64,000 nucleotides of DNA, from positions 4,441,001 to 4,505,000 of the forward strand of contig NZ_CP072597.1 of assembly GCF_018847975.1 (NCBI RefSeq). Reading direction: 5' to 3'. The notes under the pieces were generated by a model. The model worked only from the letters and a program-made list of their open reading frames with translations. It made no database searches and was not told where the DNA came from. The translations under genes and the position numbers were made by a program. The stretch comes from Lysobacter sp. K5869 (GTDB lineage: Bacteria; Pseudomonadota; Gammaproteobacteria; Xanthomonadales; Xanthomonadaceae). Below are positions 16,775-26,996 of the stretch, one piece after another. Positions within the stretch are counted from its first letter, which is position 1. Each line of letters begins with the position of its first letter.

Positions 16775-18130
16775 ATGCGCGACCTCACCCAGGGATCGAT
16801 TCCCAAACATCTGATCTCGCTCGCCGTCCCGATCGGCATCGGCATGCTGTTCCAGATGCTGTACGTGCTGATCGATCTGTACTTCGTCTCGCGCCTGGGC
16901 GACGCCGCCATCGCCGGCGTCGGCGCGGCCGGCAATCTGCAATTCCTGGTCATGGCGATGAGCCAGGTGCTCGCGGTCGGCGCGATGGCACTGATCGCGC
17001 AAGCCTGCGGCCGCAAGGACGCCGACGACGCCAACCGGGTGTTCAATCAGAGCCTGGTGCTGGCGGTCCTCGCCGCGGTCGCGACCTTGATCGCCGGCTA
17101 CGCGCTCAGCGGCGCCTACATGCGCGCGATCGCCGCCGACGCCGCCAGCGCCGCGGCCGGCGTCGCCTACCTGCACGCCTTCCTGCCCGGGCTGGCGCTG
17201 CAGTTCGCGCTGGCCACGCTCGGCGCGGCCTTGCGCGGCACCGGCATTTCCAAGCCGACCATGCTGGTGCAGATCGTCACCGTCGTGCTCAACGCGATCC
17301 TCGCCCCGGTGCTGATCGCCGGCTGGCTGACCGGCCGCGCGTTCGGCGTCGCCGGCGCGGGCTGGGCCAGTTCGATCTCCATCGCCGTCGGCGTGGCGTT
17401 GATGCTGCTGTATTTCCTGCGCCTGGAGCATTTCGTCGGCGTCGATGCGCGCGAGCTGCGGCCGCAACCGCCGGTGTGGCGGCGCATCCTCGCCATCGGC
17501 CTGCCGCCGGGCGGCGAATTCGCGCTGATGTTCGTGTTCATGGGCGTCACCTACTGGTGCCTGCGCGGCCTCGGCACCGACGCGCAGGCCGGCTACGGCA
17601 TCGGCATGCGGGTGATGCAGGCGATCTTCCTGCCGGTGATGGCCATCGCCTTCGCGGTGGCGCCGGTGGCCGGACAGAACGTCGGCGCCGGCCGCGCCGA
17701 ACGCGTGGCGGCGACGTTCCGCAGCGCGGCGCTGATCGGCGCCGCGGCGATGTTCGCGCTCACGCTGCTGTGCCAGTGGCAGCCGCAGTGGTTCATGCGG
17801 CCGTTCGCCGACAACGCTCAGGCCGCGGAGATCGCCACCGGTTTCCTGCGCATCGTGTCGTGGAACTTCGTCGCCTCGGGCTTGATTTTCACCTGCTCGG
17901 GCATGTTCCAGGCCTTGGGCAATACCCGTCCGTCGTTGTACGCGAGCGCGTCGCGCTTGCTGACCTTCGCGCTGCCGGCGATCTGGCTGTCGCAGCATCC
18001 GGGCTTCGAGGTGCGGCAGTTGTGGTTCTTGTCGGTCGGCACGACGGTGTTGCAAGCGCTGACGGTGTGGTGGCTGTTGCGTCGCGAGTTGCGGCGGCGC
18101 TTGCCGCTGATGGGGACGGCCGCGGCGTGA
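16775..18130 (+). CDS. MATE family multidrug/toxin exporter
   Basis: 451 residues, normal for the family, with about 12 membrane segments. N-terminus MRDLTQGSIPKHLISLAVPI then GIGMLFQMLYVLIDLYFVSR shows the first MatE repeat; LIAQACGRKDADDANRVFNQ is the conserved loop after helix 3; the second repeat starts at IGLPPGGEFALMFVFMGV. It exports cationic or other toxic compounds using a sodium or proton gradient (family knowledge). AGGA precedes ATG 16775; the longer upstream frame lacks a ribosome site. Confidence 0.9.
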   Translation: MRDLTQGSIPKHLISLAVPIGIGMLFQMLYVLIDLYFVSRLGDAAIAGVGAAGNLQFLVMAMSQVLAVGAMALIAQACGRKDADDANRVFNQSLVLAVLAAVATLIAGYALSGAYMRAIAADAASAAAGVAYLHAFLPGLALQFALATLGAALRGTGISKPTMLVQIVTVVLNAILAPVLIAGWLTGRAFGVAGAGWASSISIAVGVALMLLYFLRLEHFVGVDARELRPQPPVWRRILAIGLPPGGEFALMFVFMGVTYWCLRGLGTDAQAGYGIGMRVMQAIFLPVMAIAFAVAPVAGQNVGAGRAERVAATFRSAALIGAAAMFALTLLCQWQPQWFMRPFADNAQAAEIATGFLRIVSWNFVASGLIFTCSGMFQALGNTRPSLYASASRLLTFALPAIWLSQHPGFEVRQLWFLSVGTTVLQALTVWWLLRRELRRRLPLMGTAAA

Positions 18131-18213
18131 ACCGTAAGCGAGCGCCTCGCGTTCGCCCTGGGCTCGCGGAATCGGCGAACGCCGCGACGAGCGAGCGGAT
18201 GTCCGCGCGAAAA

Positions 18214-18245
18214 GAAGCAGAGCGGGCCTAAGCCCGCTCTGCTTC
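18214..18245 (-). terminator. strong hairpin terminator, mainly for the minus-strand surface gene
   Basis: 14-bp perfect stem GAAGCAGAGCGGGC with a 4-nt loop. On the minus strand it is followed by CTTTTC-type T residues, so it fits intrinsic termination of the gene ending at 18355. It may also stop MATE transcripts on the plus strand. Confidence 0.8.
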
Positions 18246-18354
18246 GCGCCTCGCTTTGCGCGATCCTCGCAACGCCTCGCTTTCCGCGACTATCGCAACG
18301 CCCTGCGCTTCCCGCCGTCGCCGCGATCAGCGGCGACGGCGGCCGTTTCGCGGC

Positions 18355-21300
18355 TCAGCGCTGCACGGCGCAAGTGAAGCTCAACGTCGCCGTCGCGCCC
18401 GCCGCCAACTGGCCCAAGGTCACCCCGTTCGCCAGATCGCCCACGGTGATCGCCCCGGACGGACACGCCGCGCCCGCGCACGTCACCGCATTCGCCGCCG
18501 GGCAATCCAAACCGGCCTGCGGCGTATCGCGCACCACCGCACCGGTCACCGCCGTCGCCGCGTGGTTGGTCACCACCACGCTGTAGGTGGTGTCCGTGCC
18601 GCCCACCACCGTATCCCCGGTCTGATCCGACGCTCCGCTCGCCGGCGTGTTGGTCTTGGTGATCGACAGATCCGTCGTGCGCTGCGTGTTGGTGAACGTG
18701 CACACGATCGCACCGTCGCCTGCGGCGATGGTGAGCCCATCGTCGGGATCTGTGTCGGCCGCGCCGGTGCACGCCAACGCGCTGTCGTACTGGCCCGTGT
18801 TGGCCCCCGCCAAGGCTTCCTGCAGCGTCAGCGTTTCGCCCGCGAACACCGTCACCGGCGTCGCCGAGGCGTCCACCTCGTTGGAAGTATCGGCGCGCGA
18901 GTCCAGCGTCCCGACTGCGGCGCCGCCGCGCGACACCGACACCGTGGCGTTGTCGCCGACCGTCGCGCCGGACCATTGCTTGCGCAGCGTCAGCGTCGTC
19001 GTGCGCGGGGTGTTGGTGTAGGTGCATTCCGCCGCGTTGGTGCTGGTGATCGTCAGCGTGTTGGCTTGCTGACCGTCGGTACCGGACAGCGTGTGATTGC
19101 CCGTACACGCTACCGTCGTGGTGTAGTTCGCCACGTCGGTGCCGCCTTCGGCCGGCAGCGTGATCGTATTGCCGACCGTCACCACCACCGCCGCGCCGCT
19201 GTTGGCCGCCGTCGGCGCGGTCGCGTTGAACGATGCCGTGTTGTTGGTCCCGCCCGTGGTCGCGCCGATGGTCACTTGATTGCCGGTCACGCTGCCCGCC
19301 GCCCAGGCCTTCGACAGCTGCAGCGTCGTCGTACGCGGCGTGTTGGTGTAGGTACATGTCGCCGGGTTGGCGCTGGTGATCGTCAGCGTGTTGGCTTGCT
19401 GGCCGTCGGTACCGGACAAGGTATGGTTGCCCGTACACGCCACTGTCGTGGTGTAGTTCGCCACGTCGGTGCCGGTTTCGGCCGGCAGCGTAATCACGTT
19501 GCCGATAGTTACATCGACCGCCGCTCCACTGTTGGCCGCCGTCGGCGCGGTCGCGTTGAACGATGCCGTGTTGTTGGTCCCGCCCGTGGTCGCGCCGATG
19601 GTCACTTGATTGCCGGTCACGCTGCCCGCCGCCCAGGCCTTCGACAGCTGCAGCGTCGTCGTGCGCGGCGTGTTGGTGTAGGTGCACGTCGCCGGGTTGG
19701 CGCTGGTGATCGTCAGCGTGTTGGCTTGCTGGCCGTCGGTGCCGGACAAGGTATGGTTGCCCGTACACGCTACCGTCGTGGTGTAGTTCGCCACGTCAGT
19801 GCCGGTTTCGGCCGGCAGCGTGATCGTATTGCCGAAAGTCACATCCACCGCCGCGCCGCTGTTGGCCGCCGTCGGCGCGGTCGCGTTGAACGATGCGGTG
19901 TTGTTGGTGCCGCCGGTCGTCGCGCCGATGGTCACTTGATTGCCGGTCACGCTGCCCGTCGCCCAGGCCTTCGACAGTTGCAGCGTCGTCGTTCGGGGAG
20001 TGTTGGTGTAGGTGCATTCCGCCGGATTGGTGCTGGTGATCGTCAGCGTATTGGCTTGCTGGCCGTTCGTGCCGGACAGCGTGTGATTGCCCGTGCACGC
20101 CACCGTCGTGGTGTAGTTCGCCACGTCGGCGCCGGTTTCGGCCGGCAGCGTGATCACATTGCCGACGGTCACATCCACCGCCGCGCCGCTGTTGGCCGCC
20201 GTCGGCGCGGTCGCGTTGAACGATGCCGTGTTGTTGGTCCCGCCGGTCGTCGCGCCGATGGTCACCTGATTGCCGGTTACGCTGCCCGTCGCCCACGCTT
20301 TCGCCAACTGCAGCGTCGTCGTGCGCGGCGTGTTGGTGTAGGTGCATTCCGCCGGGTTGGTACTGGTGATCGTCAGCGTGTTGGTTTGCTGGCCATTCGT
20401 GCCGGACAGCGTGTGATTGCCCGTGCACGCCACCGTCGTGGTGTAGTTCGCCACGTCGGTGCCGCCTTCGGCCGGCAGCGTGATCGTATTGCCGATCGTC
20501 ACCGCTACCGCCGCACCGCTGTTCGCCGCCGTCGGCGCGGTCGCGTTGAACGACGCGGTGTTGTTGGTGCCGCCGGTCGTCGCGCCGATGGTCACTTGAT
20601 TGCCGGTCACGCTGCCCGTGGCCCAGGCTTTCGACAGTTGCAGCGTCGTCGTTCGGGGGGTGTTGGTGTACGTACACACGGCGGCATTACCGCTGGTAAT
20701 GGTCAGCGTGTTGGTCTGCTGGCCATTCGTGCCGGACAGCGTGTGATTGCCCGTGCACGCCACCGTCGTGGTGTAGTTCGCCACGTCGGTGCCGCCTTCG
20801 GCCGGCAGCGTGATCGCGTTCCCCACTGCCACCGTCACCGCCGTCCCGCTGTTGGCCGCCGTCGGCGCGGTCGCGTCGAACGACACGGTGTTGTTGGTGC
20901 CGCCCGTGGTCGCACCAATGGTCACCTGATTGCCGGTAAGACTGCCTGTCGCCCAGGTCTTGGCCAGCTGCAACGTGGTCGAACGCGTGTTTGTGAAGGT
21001 GCAAACGAAATCGGCACCGGCCGTCACACTGCCCGCCGGAATCGTATAGGTCGTGCCGGTCAGCGAGCCGACCGTGGAACCGTTGTTGACGCAGGCAGCG
21101 TCGGTCAACACGAAGTTGGCGGGCAGCGCGGTCTCGCCGATGGTGATTGCCGTGTCTGCGGTGGACACACCGAACGGCTGCAGGCCGGCAGCGCCGTTTC
21201 CGTCCACTTGCTGCGCGGCGCCGGCGGTGACGGTGGTCGCGGTACCTGTGGTTTGAGTCGTATTGGTTAAAGTGAAATTGAACGGACCGCCCACGCCGCT

Positions 21301-23121
21301 CTGCGTGGTTTTGTTCAAGGTCAGGCACCCCGGGTCTACCGTGACAGAGGCCGTGTTGTTGTCGCTGCCGCCGGGATTGGGCGTAGTGAAGTCCGCCTGC
21401 GCCCCGGTCGCTTCGGCCAACGGCGTAACGACCGTGATGGTGGAGGTGTTGACAGTGGCCGCGCATTGGCCCGCCGCGACCGTGCCGGTGACCGTATACG
21501 TCAAGGTCGCACCCGCCGCGCCGTTGCTGCCCGCCGCCAAAGTCACAGGCGTGGCGTTGATCGCGCCCGTGCCCGTGGCGGCCGGACACGTGGCCCCACC
21601 GGTGCCGGCGCAAGTCCAGCTGAACGCGGTGAAGCCGGCCGGCAAGGCATCGGCGAGGGTCGCTGTGGCATCGTGCGCGTTCAGATCAGTGCCGGTGCCG
21701 ACCGTCGGACGCGCGGTATTGTTCCGGTAGGTAACGGTGAATACGGCGCTGCCGCCCGGCGCGGGATTGGCATTGGCGACGGTCTTGGTGGTCGCCAAGT
21801 CGACGTCGTTGTCGATGATGGTCACCACGCCCGGCGTGGCGGCATTGTTGCCGCAAGTCTGCGTTGAGCCCACCACGTAGGCGCCCTGCCTCGCCACGAT
21901 GCGCAGATCGATCGTCTCGTTGTTCTCGATGATCGTATCGTTGTTGACGGTAACGAGATTGGTCAGGGTGAGTGTCGTCGGCACCTCGTAGCGGCCTGCC
22001 GGGATAGTGACCGAGTTGATCGTGTAGTCGGTGCCCTGCGTCGCGGTCGCCGTAGCGGCGTTCTCGAAATCCAACACCAGACCGCCAGCCGGAACGGTAC
22101 CCACGATGCGGATTTGAGGACTGAGGGTATTGGCCGCTGCCCCCTCCCGGCGGGTACCGGCGATGGAACCGGTGAATTCGACGACAGGATTCAGAATGAT
22201 GTCCACGCTGTCGAGAAAGTTGCCGACGCTTGTGCCGCCGGAACCCGTCGAAATCGCGCCGAAACCGAAATTGTGCGTGCCATTGGCACCGCCATAGACG
22301 AATGTTCCGTTGTAACGGCGCCACCCGTTCGTCGACGCCGAAGTGGAGCAGGACGCGGACTGCACCAAGCCGTCGGTTGCGCCGCTCACGGTGTTGGTTT
22401 GCGCCGCCGAGAACATCGTGCCGCCGCAAGCGACCGTACCGCTGTTGCTGTCGTTGCCGACGTTGGTCGTACTGACGCGCACCACGGTATTGCCCGCACC
22501 GTCGATATTGAACTCGGCGACATCCGCCACCGTGGAGCTGCCGCGGCCACGATGCAGCATGCTGTAGCCGACCTGTTCGTTATTGAACAAGCAAACCGGT
22601 TGCGACAAGCGGCCGTTGCTATAGGCATTGAGTTCGGCGAACTGACTGCCTTCCGCGGCCGACACGCCGCTGAAAGCCGTGTTCCAGATTTCGATGGTGC
22701 CCGCACCGGTTCCGGGGTTTCCCTGCGGGCAACCGCCCGCGCCGCCATTCGTTTGAACGGGCTCAGTGGTCGCCCAGCCAGGCGCGTCCTCGATCCGGGT
22801 GATCAAGAAGCAGTTAGGCGGAACGTCGAACGTAGGCGGCGCCTCGAAACCGAGATTACGAAAACTGCGTTGAATCTGCGCTTCGGCCGGCAGAGCGACC
22901 AAAAGAAGCGCCAATACCGCCAGCCCCAGCGCGACGATGCCGGACCAGCTGCGAGAACGCTTTTTTGCGTGAGCGGCTCCCCAAACCGCAGGCGCCCGCT
23001 TTCGGGCAGTCCTCCTCCGCGCCAATGGCCCCGCATCCGCCGATGGGGAGCCGATCACGGCCCGCAGCGACTTCCCTCGTGCAGCGACGGCCCAGGCATG
23101 GATGGCGGCGGTGACGCTCAT
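18355..23121 (-). CDS. giant secreted repeat protein 1 (DUF11/prealbumin-like repeats)
   Basis: 1588 residues. A long basic N-region is followed by a signal-type core (SWSGIVALGLAVLALLLVAL) and the cleavage site PAEAQ. The N-terminal domain (FEAPPTFDVPPNCFLITRIE onward, including FGFGAISTGSGGTSVGNFLD) differs from the other two proteins here. Then comes a Calx-beta-like part (VPTTLTLTNLVTVNNDTIIE) and a DUF11-like part (DLATTKTVANANPAPGGSAV). Six almost identical 110-residue repeats begin with TTTLQLSKAWATGSVTGNQV. The end is the shared cassette ([20 protein letters not shown], then [19 protein letters not shown]) and stops at FTCAVQR. No LPXTG or IPTL-type sorting signal is present. Likely an extracellular or surface adhesin-like protein; role inferred. 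Confidence 0.85.
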   Translation of the reverse strand: MSVTAAIHAWAVAARGKSLRAVIGSPSADAGPLARRRTARKRAPAVWGAAHAKKRSRSWSGIVALGLAVLALLLVALPAEAQIQRSFRNLGFEAPPTFDVPPNCFLITRIEDAPGWATTEPVQTNGGAGGCPQGNPGTGAGTIEIWNTAFSGVSAAEGSQFAELNAYSNGRLSQPVCLFNNEQVGYSMLHRGRGSSTVADVAEFNIDGAGNTVVRVSTTNVGNDSNSGTVACGGTMFSAAQTNTVSGATDGLVQSASCSTSASTNGWRRYNGTFVYGGANGTHNFGFGAISTGSGGTSVGNFLDSVDIILNPVVEFTGSIAGTRREGAAANTLSPQIRIVGTVPAGGLVLDFENAATATATQGTDYTINSVTIPAGRYEVPTTLTLTNLVTVNNDTIIENNETIDLRIVARQGAYVVGSTQTCGNNAATPGVVTIIDNDVDLATTKTVANANPAPGGSAVFTVTYRNNTARPTVGTGTDLNAHDATATLADALPAGFTAFSWTCAGTGGATCPAATGTGAINATPVTLAAGSNGAAGATLTYTVTGTVAAGQCAATVNTSTITVVTPLAEATGAQADFTTPNPGGSDNNTASVTVDPGCLTLNKTTQSGVGGPFNFTLTNTTQTTGTATTVTAGAAQQVDGNGAAGLQPFGVSTADTAITIGETALPANFVLTDAACVNNGSTVGSLTGTTYTIPAGSVTAGADFVCTFTNTRSTTLQLAKTWATGSLTGNQVTIGATTGGTNNTVSFDATAPTAANSGTAVTVAVGNAITLPAEGGTDVANYTTTVACTGNHTLSGTNGQQTNTLTITSGNAAVCTYTNTPRTTTLQLSKAWATGSVTGNQVTIGATTGGTNNTASFNATAPTAANSGAAVAVTIGNTITLPAEGGTDVANYTTTVACTGNHTLSGTNGQQTNTLTITSTNPAECTYTNTPRTTTLQLAKAWATGSVTGNQVTIGATTGGTNNTASFNATAPTAANSGAAVDVTVGNVITLPAETGADVANYTTTVACTGNHTLSGTNGQQANTLTITSTNPAECTYTNTPRTTTLQLSKAWATGSVTGNQVTIGATTGGTNNTASFNATAPTAANSGAAVDVTFGNTITLPAETGTDVANYTTTVACTGNHTLSGTDGQQANTLTITSANPATCTYTNTPRTTTLQLSKAWAAGSVTGNQVTIGATTGGTNNTASFNATAPTAANSGAAVDVTIGNVITLPAETGTDVANYTTTVACTGNHTLSGTDGQQANTLTITSANPATCTYTNTPRTTTLQLSKAWAAGSVTGNQVTIGATTGGTNNTASFNATAPTAANSGAAVVVTVGNTITLPAEGGTDVANYTTTVACTGNHTLSGTDGQQANTLTITSTNAAECTYTNTPRTTTLTLRKQWSGATVGDNATVSVSRGGAAVGTLDSRADTSNEVDASATPVTVFAGETLTLQEALAGANTGQYDSALACTGAADTDPDDGLTIAAGDGAIVCTFTNTQRTTDLSITKTNTPASGASDQTGDTVVGGTDTTYSVVVTNHAATAVTGAVVRDTPQAGLDCPAANAVTCAGAACPSGAITVGDLANGVTLGQLAAGATATLSFTCAVQR
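18996..20980 (-). repeat. six tandem 330-bp coding repeats
   Basis: The segment CGATGGTCACTTGATTGCCG recurs every 330 bp (for example at 19266, 19596 and 19926), with few substitutions. Each unit encodes one 110-residue beta-sandwich type domain ending ECTYTNTPR or TCTYTNTPR. The near identity at DNA level implies recent expansion or gene conversion and makes copy number unstable. Confidence 0.9.
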
Positions 23122-23683
23122 ACGGCGAAATTCCCAGTTAATCGCATTCGTTATTAGCGGTTATCGGCGCAGGCACACGAAAGCGGACAGGTCGGTGCAG
23201 CCATTGCGCCCCCAGTGCGGACAGGTCGGTGCGGCCATTGCGCTCCCCCTGCGGACAGGAAGGCGGCAGCAGTGAAACGCCCGTTGCTGGGCGATCGGGC
23301 CGAGGCACCGGGGTGCCTTACGGCGGCAGCGCGTATACCCCGATGGTTGCCGGGTCGCCGGCGGACACGTTCGCGGCCCCGCATGGCGTCGGCCGGCCGC
23401 TGCTTGAGCCGCGCAGTTCAGCAAAGCGGACTCCTGGTCGCCATAGCATGCCGACATCGGGCGCGGCGCGGCTCCGCGCGACAGGTGTGCCCGCCGCGTA
23501 TCGACGCCCGGGCAGCGACGCCGCGAACTCGACGATCGGCGATATTTGAAGGCCGGATTCGAGTACACGCGATCTCAAGATCGCCCCCCCCTTGGCCCGC
23601 GCTTCGTGCGGCCGCCGCTGTCGCGCGCGGCGGCGGAATCGGGCCATTACGCGACCGGGCGCCGCGCATTCCCCCCACGCAAA
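23122..23683. other. intergenic leader of surface gene 1
   Basis: About 560 bp without a supported gene. It contains the 34-bp repeats near the gene start. Just before the terminator at 23684 the sequence still resembles the region beside the true pnp terminator, so part of it is duplicated DNA. Confidence 0.5.
23183..23260. repeat. 34-bp direct repeat, 2.3 copies
   Basis: GCGGACAGGTCGGTGCRGCC begins at 23183 and 23217, and GCGGACAGG starts a third copy at 23251. It lies 60-140 bp upstream of the start of surface gene 1, so it is in the probable promoter or leader region. No function known. Confidence 0.75.
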
Positions 23684-23711
23684 GAAAAAGCGGGCCGAAG
23701 CCCGCTTTTTC
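23684..23711 (-). terminator. duplicated pnp terminator
   Basis: The hairpin GCGGGC-CGAA-GCCCGC flanked by AAAAA and TTTTT is the same as the true pnp terminator at 30996-31023, including neighbouring bases. On the minus strand it now terminates transcripts from surface gene 2. Confidence 0.85.
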
Positions 23712-23735
23712 TTGATCCGACGATGGCACGGAGGC

Positions 23736-23880
23736 TTACGCCGCCGGCACGCCCCCGCTGTCTTCCACGCCCTTCATCGACAGGTGGATGCGGCCCTGCA
23801 TGTCGATTTCCAGCACCTTGACCTTGACCACCTCGCCTTCCTTGAGCTTGTCGGAAACCTTTTCGACGCGTTCGTTTCGG
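23736..23880 (-). pseudogene. remnant of the 3' end of pnp (copy 1)
   Basis: On the minus strand this reads [20 protein letters not shown] then [20 protein letters not shown] and GGVPAA followed by the stop. It aligns without gaps to the last 47 residues of the intact PNPase at 31048-33156 (S1 domain end), with a handful of substitutions. It has no start and joins unrelated sequence near 23880. A further fragment at about 23909-23945 repeats the GCCTTCATC...CGGATGCGGCC part once more. This is duplicated and decaying pnp DNA, not a functional gene. Confidence 0.88.
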
Positions 23881-23973
23881 AATCGCCGGGGGAGCTGCCC
23901 AGCTCCTCCTAGAGCGCCTTCATCAACATACGGATGCGGCCTTGGCTGCCTGCCGCCTTCAGTGCCCCCAGCC

Positions 23974-26358
23974 TTAGCGCTGCACGGCGCAAGCGAAGCT
24001 CAACGTCGCCGTCGCGCCCGCCGCCAACTGGCCCAAGGTCACCCCGTTCGCCAGATCGCCCACGGTGATCGCGCCTGGCGGACACGCCGCGCCCGCGCAG
24101 GTCACCGCATTCGCCGCCGAGCAATCCAACCCGGCCTGCGGCGTATCGCGCACCACCGCACCGATCACCGCCGTCGCCGCGTGGTTGGTCACCACCACGC
24201 TGTAGGTGGTGTCCGTGCCGCCCACCACCGTGTCTGCGGTCTGATCCGACGCTCCGTTCGCCGGCGTGTTGGTCTTGGTGATCGACAGATCCGTCGTGCG
24301 CTGCGTGTTGGTGAACGTGCACACGATCACGCCGTCGCCTGCGGCGATGGTCAAGCCGTCGGCCGGATCGGTATCGGCCGCGCCGGTGCAAGTCAGCGCG
24401 CTATCGTATAAGCCGCTATTGCTTGCGACCAATGTTTCCGCCAATCGTACTGTCTCACCTACGAGGACGTCCGCCGCAATCGGATCGGTATCGATTTCAT
24501 TCGCCGCGTCCGCATTCGAGTCGAACGTCCCAAATACCGAACCGGCGCGCGAGATCGTGATCGATGCATCGTCCCCCAACCGCGCGCCGGACCATTGCTT
24601 GCGTAGGGCCACCGTTTTGAGGATCGGTGTATTGGTGTAGGTGCAGGTCGTCGCGGTAGCGCTGGCCGCAATGGTCACGCTACGGCCGACCGCGCCGCTA
24701 GGCAACTCGCTACCGCCAGCACAGGCCACTGCAACGTTGTAGTTCGCAGAGATCGCACCGCCACCGAACGTCTCCGCCGGAAAGGCCACCACATCGCCTG
24801 CGTACACCGTCACAGCCGTGCCCGTCGTCGCCGCCGGCGCGGTCGAACTGAACGCCGGATTCGCCGTGCCGCCAGTAGTGGTGGCGCTCGCAGTGTGGCC
24901 GTCGACTGCACCGGGCTCCCATCTCTTGGCCAGGTTCAACTGCTGCGCGATGCGGCTATTGGTGTAGGTGCACGTCACTGCCGTCGACGGCACCGTGATC
25001 GTCCGCGACATCCCTGTTCCGCTCACCGTCACCGCAGAATTGTTCGCGTCGGCACATTCGATGGTCGTAGTGTAGTTACCCGCCACGCCGGTCGTGAACG
25101 CCTCGGTCAAGGTTACCGTCGCGCCCACGTTCGCCGTCGCCGTCGCATTCGTCGATGCGCCGCCAGCCACCGAACTGCCCGTGGTCGCGCCGCTGCCTCC
25201 GGCGATCGACAGACTCACCGCGTCATTGGCCTTACCGTTGACCCATGCCTTCCTCAAAGTCACGGGCGCCGTCAGCGTGTTGGTGAACGTACAGGCGATG
25301 TCGGCCGTCGCGGTCATCGCCGAGCTGGGGAGTACGACGGAGCCTCCGCTGGCGCCATTGACCGAATAAGTGGGAGTGCCGGATGGCAGGCCGGTACAGC
25401 GGATGCCGCTCAACACAAAGCCGGTAGGCGGAAGCGTCTCGGTCAGCGTCGTCGCAGTGTTGGTCGCGCCCAGCCGCTGAGTCGCGGCGGTGACGGCGGT
25501 GCCCGCGGTGGCGGTCGTGATGTTCTGCGCGCTGAAGCCGTTGGTTCCGGTGAAGCTAAATGTGCCTGTGCCGCCGTTCGACAATTTTGTCACCGTCAAC
25601 GTAGGCAACGGGCAGGTCCCGGTGCCGATCTGGAAGTCGTCAAAAAAAGCGGCGGCGAAAGGAGGATTTCCGGGATAAGGATCCTGGGTTTGGTTGAACA
25701 AGTACACCCGGATGAAATAAGTGGTGTTGGCCCGCAAGAAAGGAAACGCGCCGGTATCGGTCGCAACGAAGGCGTATCGGTCGAGTGCGCCGCCGCCATT
25801 GACCGTTGCAGCGTTAGTGATAGTAGTCACATTGCTGCTGAAATCGGCCACCGTGGAAACCTGGACGGTGTATTGCCATCGTTCCAACCCCCACCCGCCG
25901 AAACCGGTACGTTTGAAGAACGTACGCGGGGACAAGTCGGCAGGGGTCGTGAAGCTGTAAGTCAAAAATCGGTTATTGGCGACCGCGTCGGCGAAAGTCG
26001 AGTTTCGCAACGTGCCGCTGGCTGCCTGATAGATGAAGCGCGTGCCCCAGCTCGAAGTGCCGTTCGTCGCCGAGGCCACCAAGCCGGAACCCACGACTTC
26101 CGGACCAGCAGCGCTCACAACCGCGGCATCCGCGGTCGGCGGACCATAAATGAGGCTGCCGGCAGGCGCGTTCGGCCAGTAACCGTCCTGACCGCGGCCT
26201 TGCGCGGGATTGTTGTGGAACCACCCCGCGACGAACGTTCCGGATACCGTTGCGCCTTGCGAGCATGTCGGCTCTTGCGCGGATGCGTGTCCCACCACGC
26301 ACATCAACAACAGCGCCGCGCAAGCACGCAACCCAAGAACTCCATAAGACTTCCGCAT
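23974..26358 (-). CDS. secreted repeat protein 2 (prealbumin-like/DUF11 repeats)
   Basis: 794 residues from ATG 26358, which has AGGAG upstream and yields a good signal peptide ([20 protein letters not shown], cleavage at HASAQ). The frame stays open to 26505 but that extension is not needed. The N-terminal domain ([20 protein letters not shown], ending [14 protein letters not shown]) is homologous to that of surface protein 3. Several Ig/prealbumin-like repeats follow, with the typical end pattern CTFTNT or CTYTNT. The last 110 residues ([20 protein letters not shown] to FACAVQR) are nearly identical to those of proteins 1 and 3. No cell-anchoring signal is visible. Likely secreted, function unknown. 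Confidence 0.82.
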   Translation of the reverse strand: MRKSYGVLGLRACAALLLMCVVGHASAQEPTCSQGATVSGTFVAGWFHNNPAQGRGQDGYWPNAPAGSLIYGPPTADAAVVSAAGPEVVGSGLVASATNGTSSWGTRFIYQAASGTLRNSTFADAVANNRFLTYSFTTPADLSPRTFFKRTGFGGWGLERWQYTVQVSTVADFSSNVTTITNAATVNGGGALDRYAFVATDTGAFPFLRANTTYFIRVYLFNQTQDPYPGNPPFAAAFFDDFQIGTGTCPLPTLTVTKLSNGGTGTFSFTGTNGFSAQNITTATAGTAVTAATQRLGATNTATTLTETLPPTGFVLSGIRCTGLPSGTPTYSVNGASGGSVVLPSSAMTATADIACTFTNTLTAPVTLRKAWVNGKANDAVSLSIAGGSGATTGSSVAGGASTNATATANVGATVTLTEAFTTGVAGNYTTTIECADANNSAVTVSGTGMSRTITVPSTAVTCTYTNSRIAQQLNLAKRWEPGAVDGHTASATTTGGTANPAFSSTAPAATTGTAVTVYAGDVVAFPAETFGGGAISANYNVAVACAGGSELPSGAVGRSVTIAASATATTCTYTNTPILKTVALRKQWSGARLGDDASITISRAGSVFGTFDSNADAANEIDTDPIAADVLVGETVRLAETLVASNSGLYDSALTCTGAADTDPADGLTIAAGDGVIVCTFTNTQRTTDLSITKTNTPANGASDQTADTVVGGTDTTYSVVVTNHAATAVIGAVVRDTPQAGLDCSAANAVTCAGAACPPGAITVGDLANGVTLGQLAAGATATLSFACAVQR

Positions 26359-26857
26359 CGACTCGACGCTCCTGATCAAGCCGCTCACGACAAACGACCA
26401 CGTTAAGCGCAGGCCAATACCAAGCCGAGCCTTCAAGCCGGTACCAGCGAACTTTTCGGGGCAGACGCCGGGCCAGGCACCTGAGTCGCGCGCGAAGATA
26501 CTCATTATTTAGTTCGGTCCTGAAGAGCGTAGCGCTCTGTTTCTTTGCTCTTTGTGCAGCGCTGGGCACGGACAGCCTCCCCAATACGCCCCCTGCCGCC
26601 CCATATGCCTTGTAACGAAATGCAGCACATGCTCTATCCAACGCAATCGAAGTTCGCGGCAAAAAGCGGACGTTCGCGACCAAACCTCGGTTCGCCCGCA
26701 GGGGCGGACCGCGTCGCACGCGGAAAGTCGCTCGTCAACGCGGCGGCAAGAAACCGTTGAGGCCGCAGAGCTTACGGTCACTCGTCTGCACCACCTTCTG
26801 ATCGATGCGCGCATGTACGAAACCCGCAGTGATCTCACCGTGCCGCAACCCCAAGGA
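26359..26857. other. intergenic leader of surface gene 2
   Basis: About 500 bp without a convincing gene. Base composition is more A/T-rich than elsewhere. Probable promoter region for surface gene 2; no clear elements recognised. Confidence 0.45.
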
Positions 26858-26883
26858 GAAAGCGGGCCGAAGCCTGCTTTTTC
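26858..26883 (-). terminator. second duplicated pnp terminator, slightly decayed
   Basis: GCGGGC-CGAA-GCCTGC with flanking AGAAA and TTTTT. One arm carries a C-to-T change that turns a G-C pair into a weaker pair. Otherwise it is the pnp terminator; it follows surface gene 3 on the minus strand. Confidence 0.75.
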
Positions 26884-26965
26884 ATGGTCCAGTGATAGCC
26901 TGAAGGCGGGTCGTTGCCCCTCGTCCTCTTCTTCAACCTTCATCGGTAGGCGGCAGCCTTGGCCT
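26884..26965 (-). pseudogene. highly decayed remnant of the pnp 3' end (copy 2)
   Basis: Immediately beside the terminator copy, short blocks still match the end of pnp: ATGGTCCAGTGAT against ATGATCCGACGAT, CTTCTTCAACCTTCATCGG against CTTCTTCCACGGCCTTCATC, and GCAGCCTTGGCCTGC against GCGGCCCTGC. Reading frame is lost. The order of blocks is the same as at 31024-31115, so it is a third, older copy. Confidence 0.65.
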
Positions 26966-26996
26966 GCTGGCTGACGATACCGACTCCCTTCCAGCT

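Noticed and set aside
18256..21270. Long repetitive open frame on the plus strand opposite surface gene 1
   Set aside because: Its Arg/Gly repeats come from the antisense reading of the 330-bp repeats; no start signal and no secretion signal.
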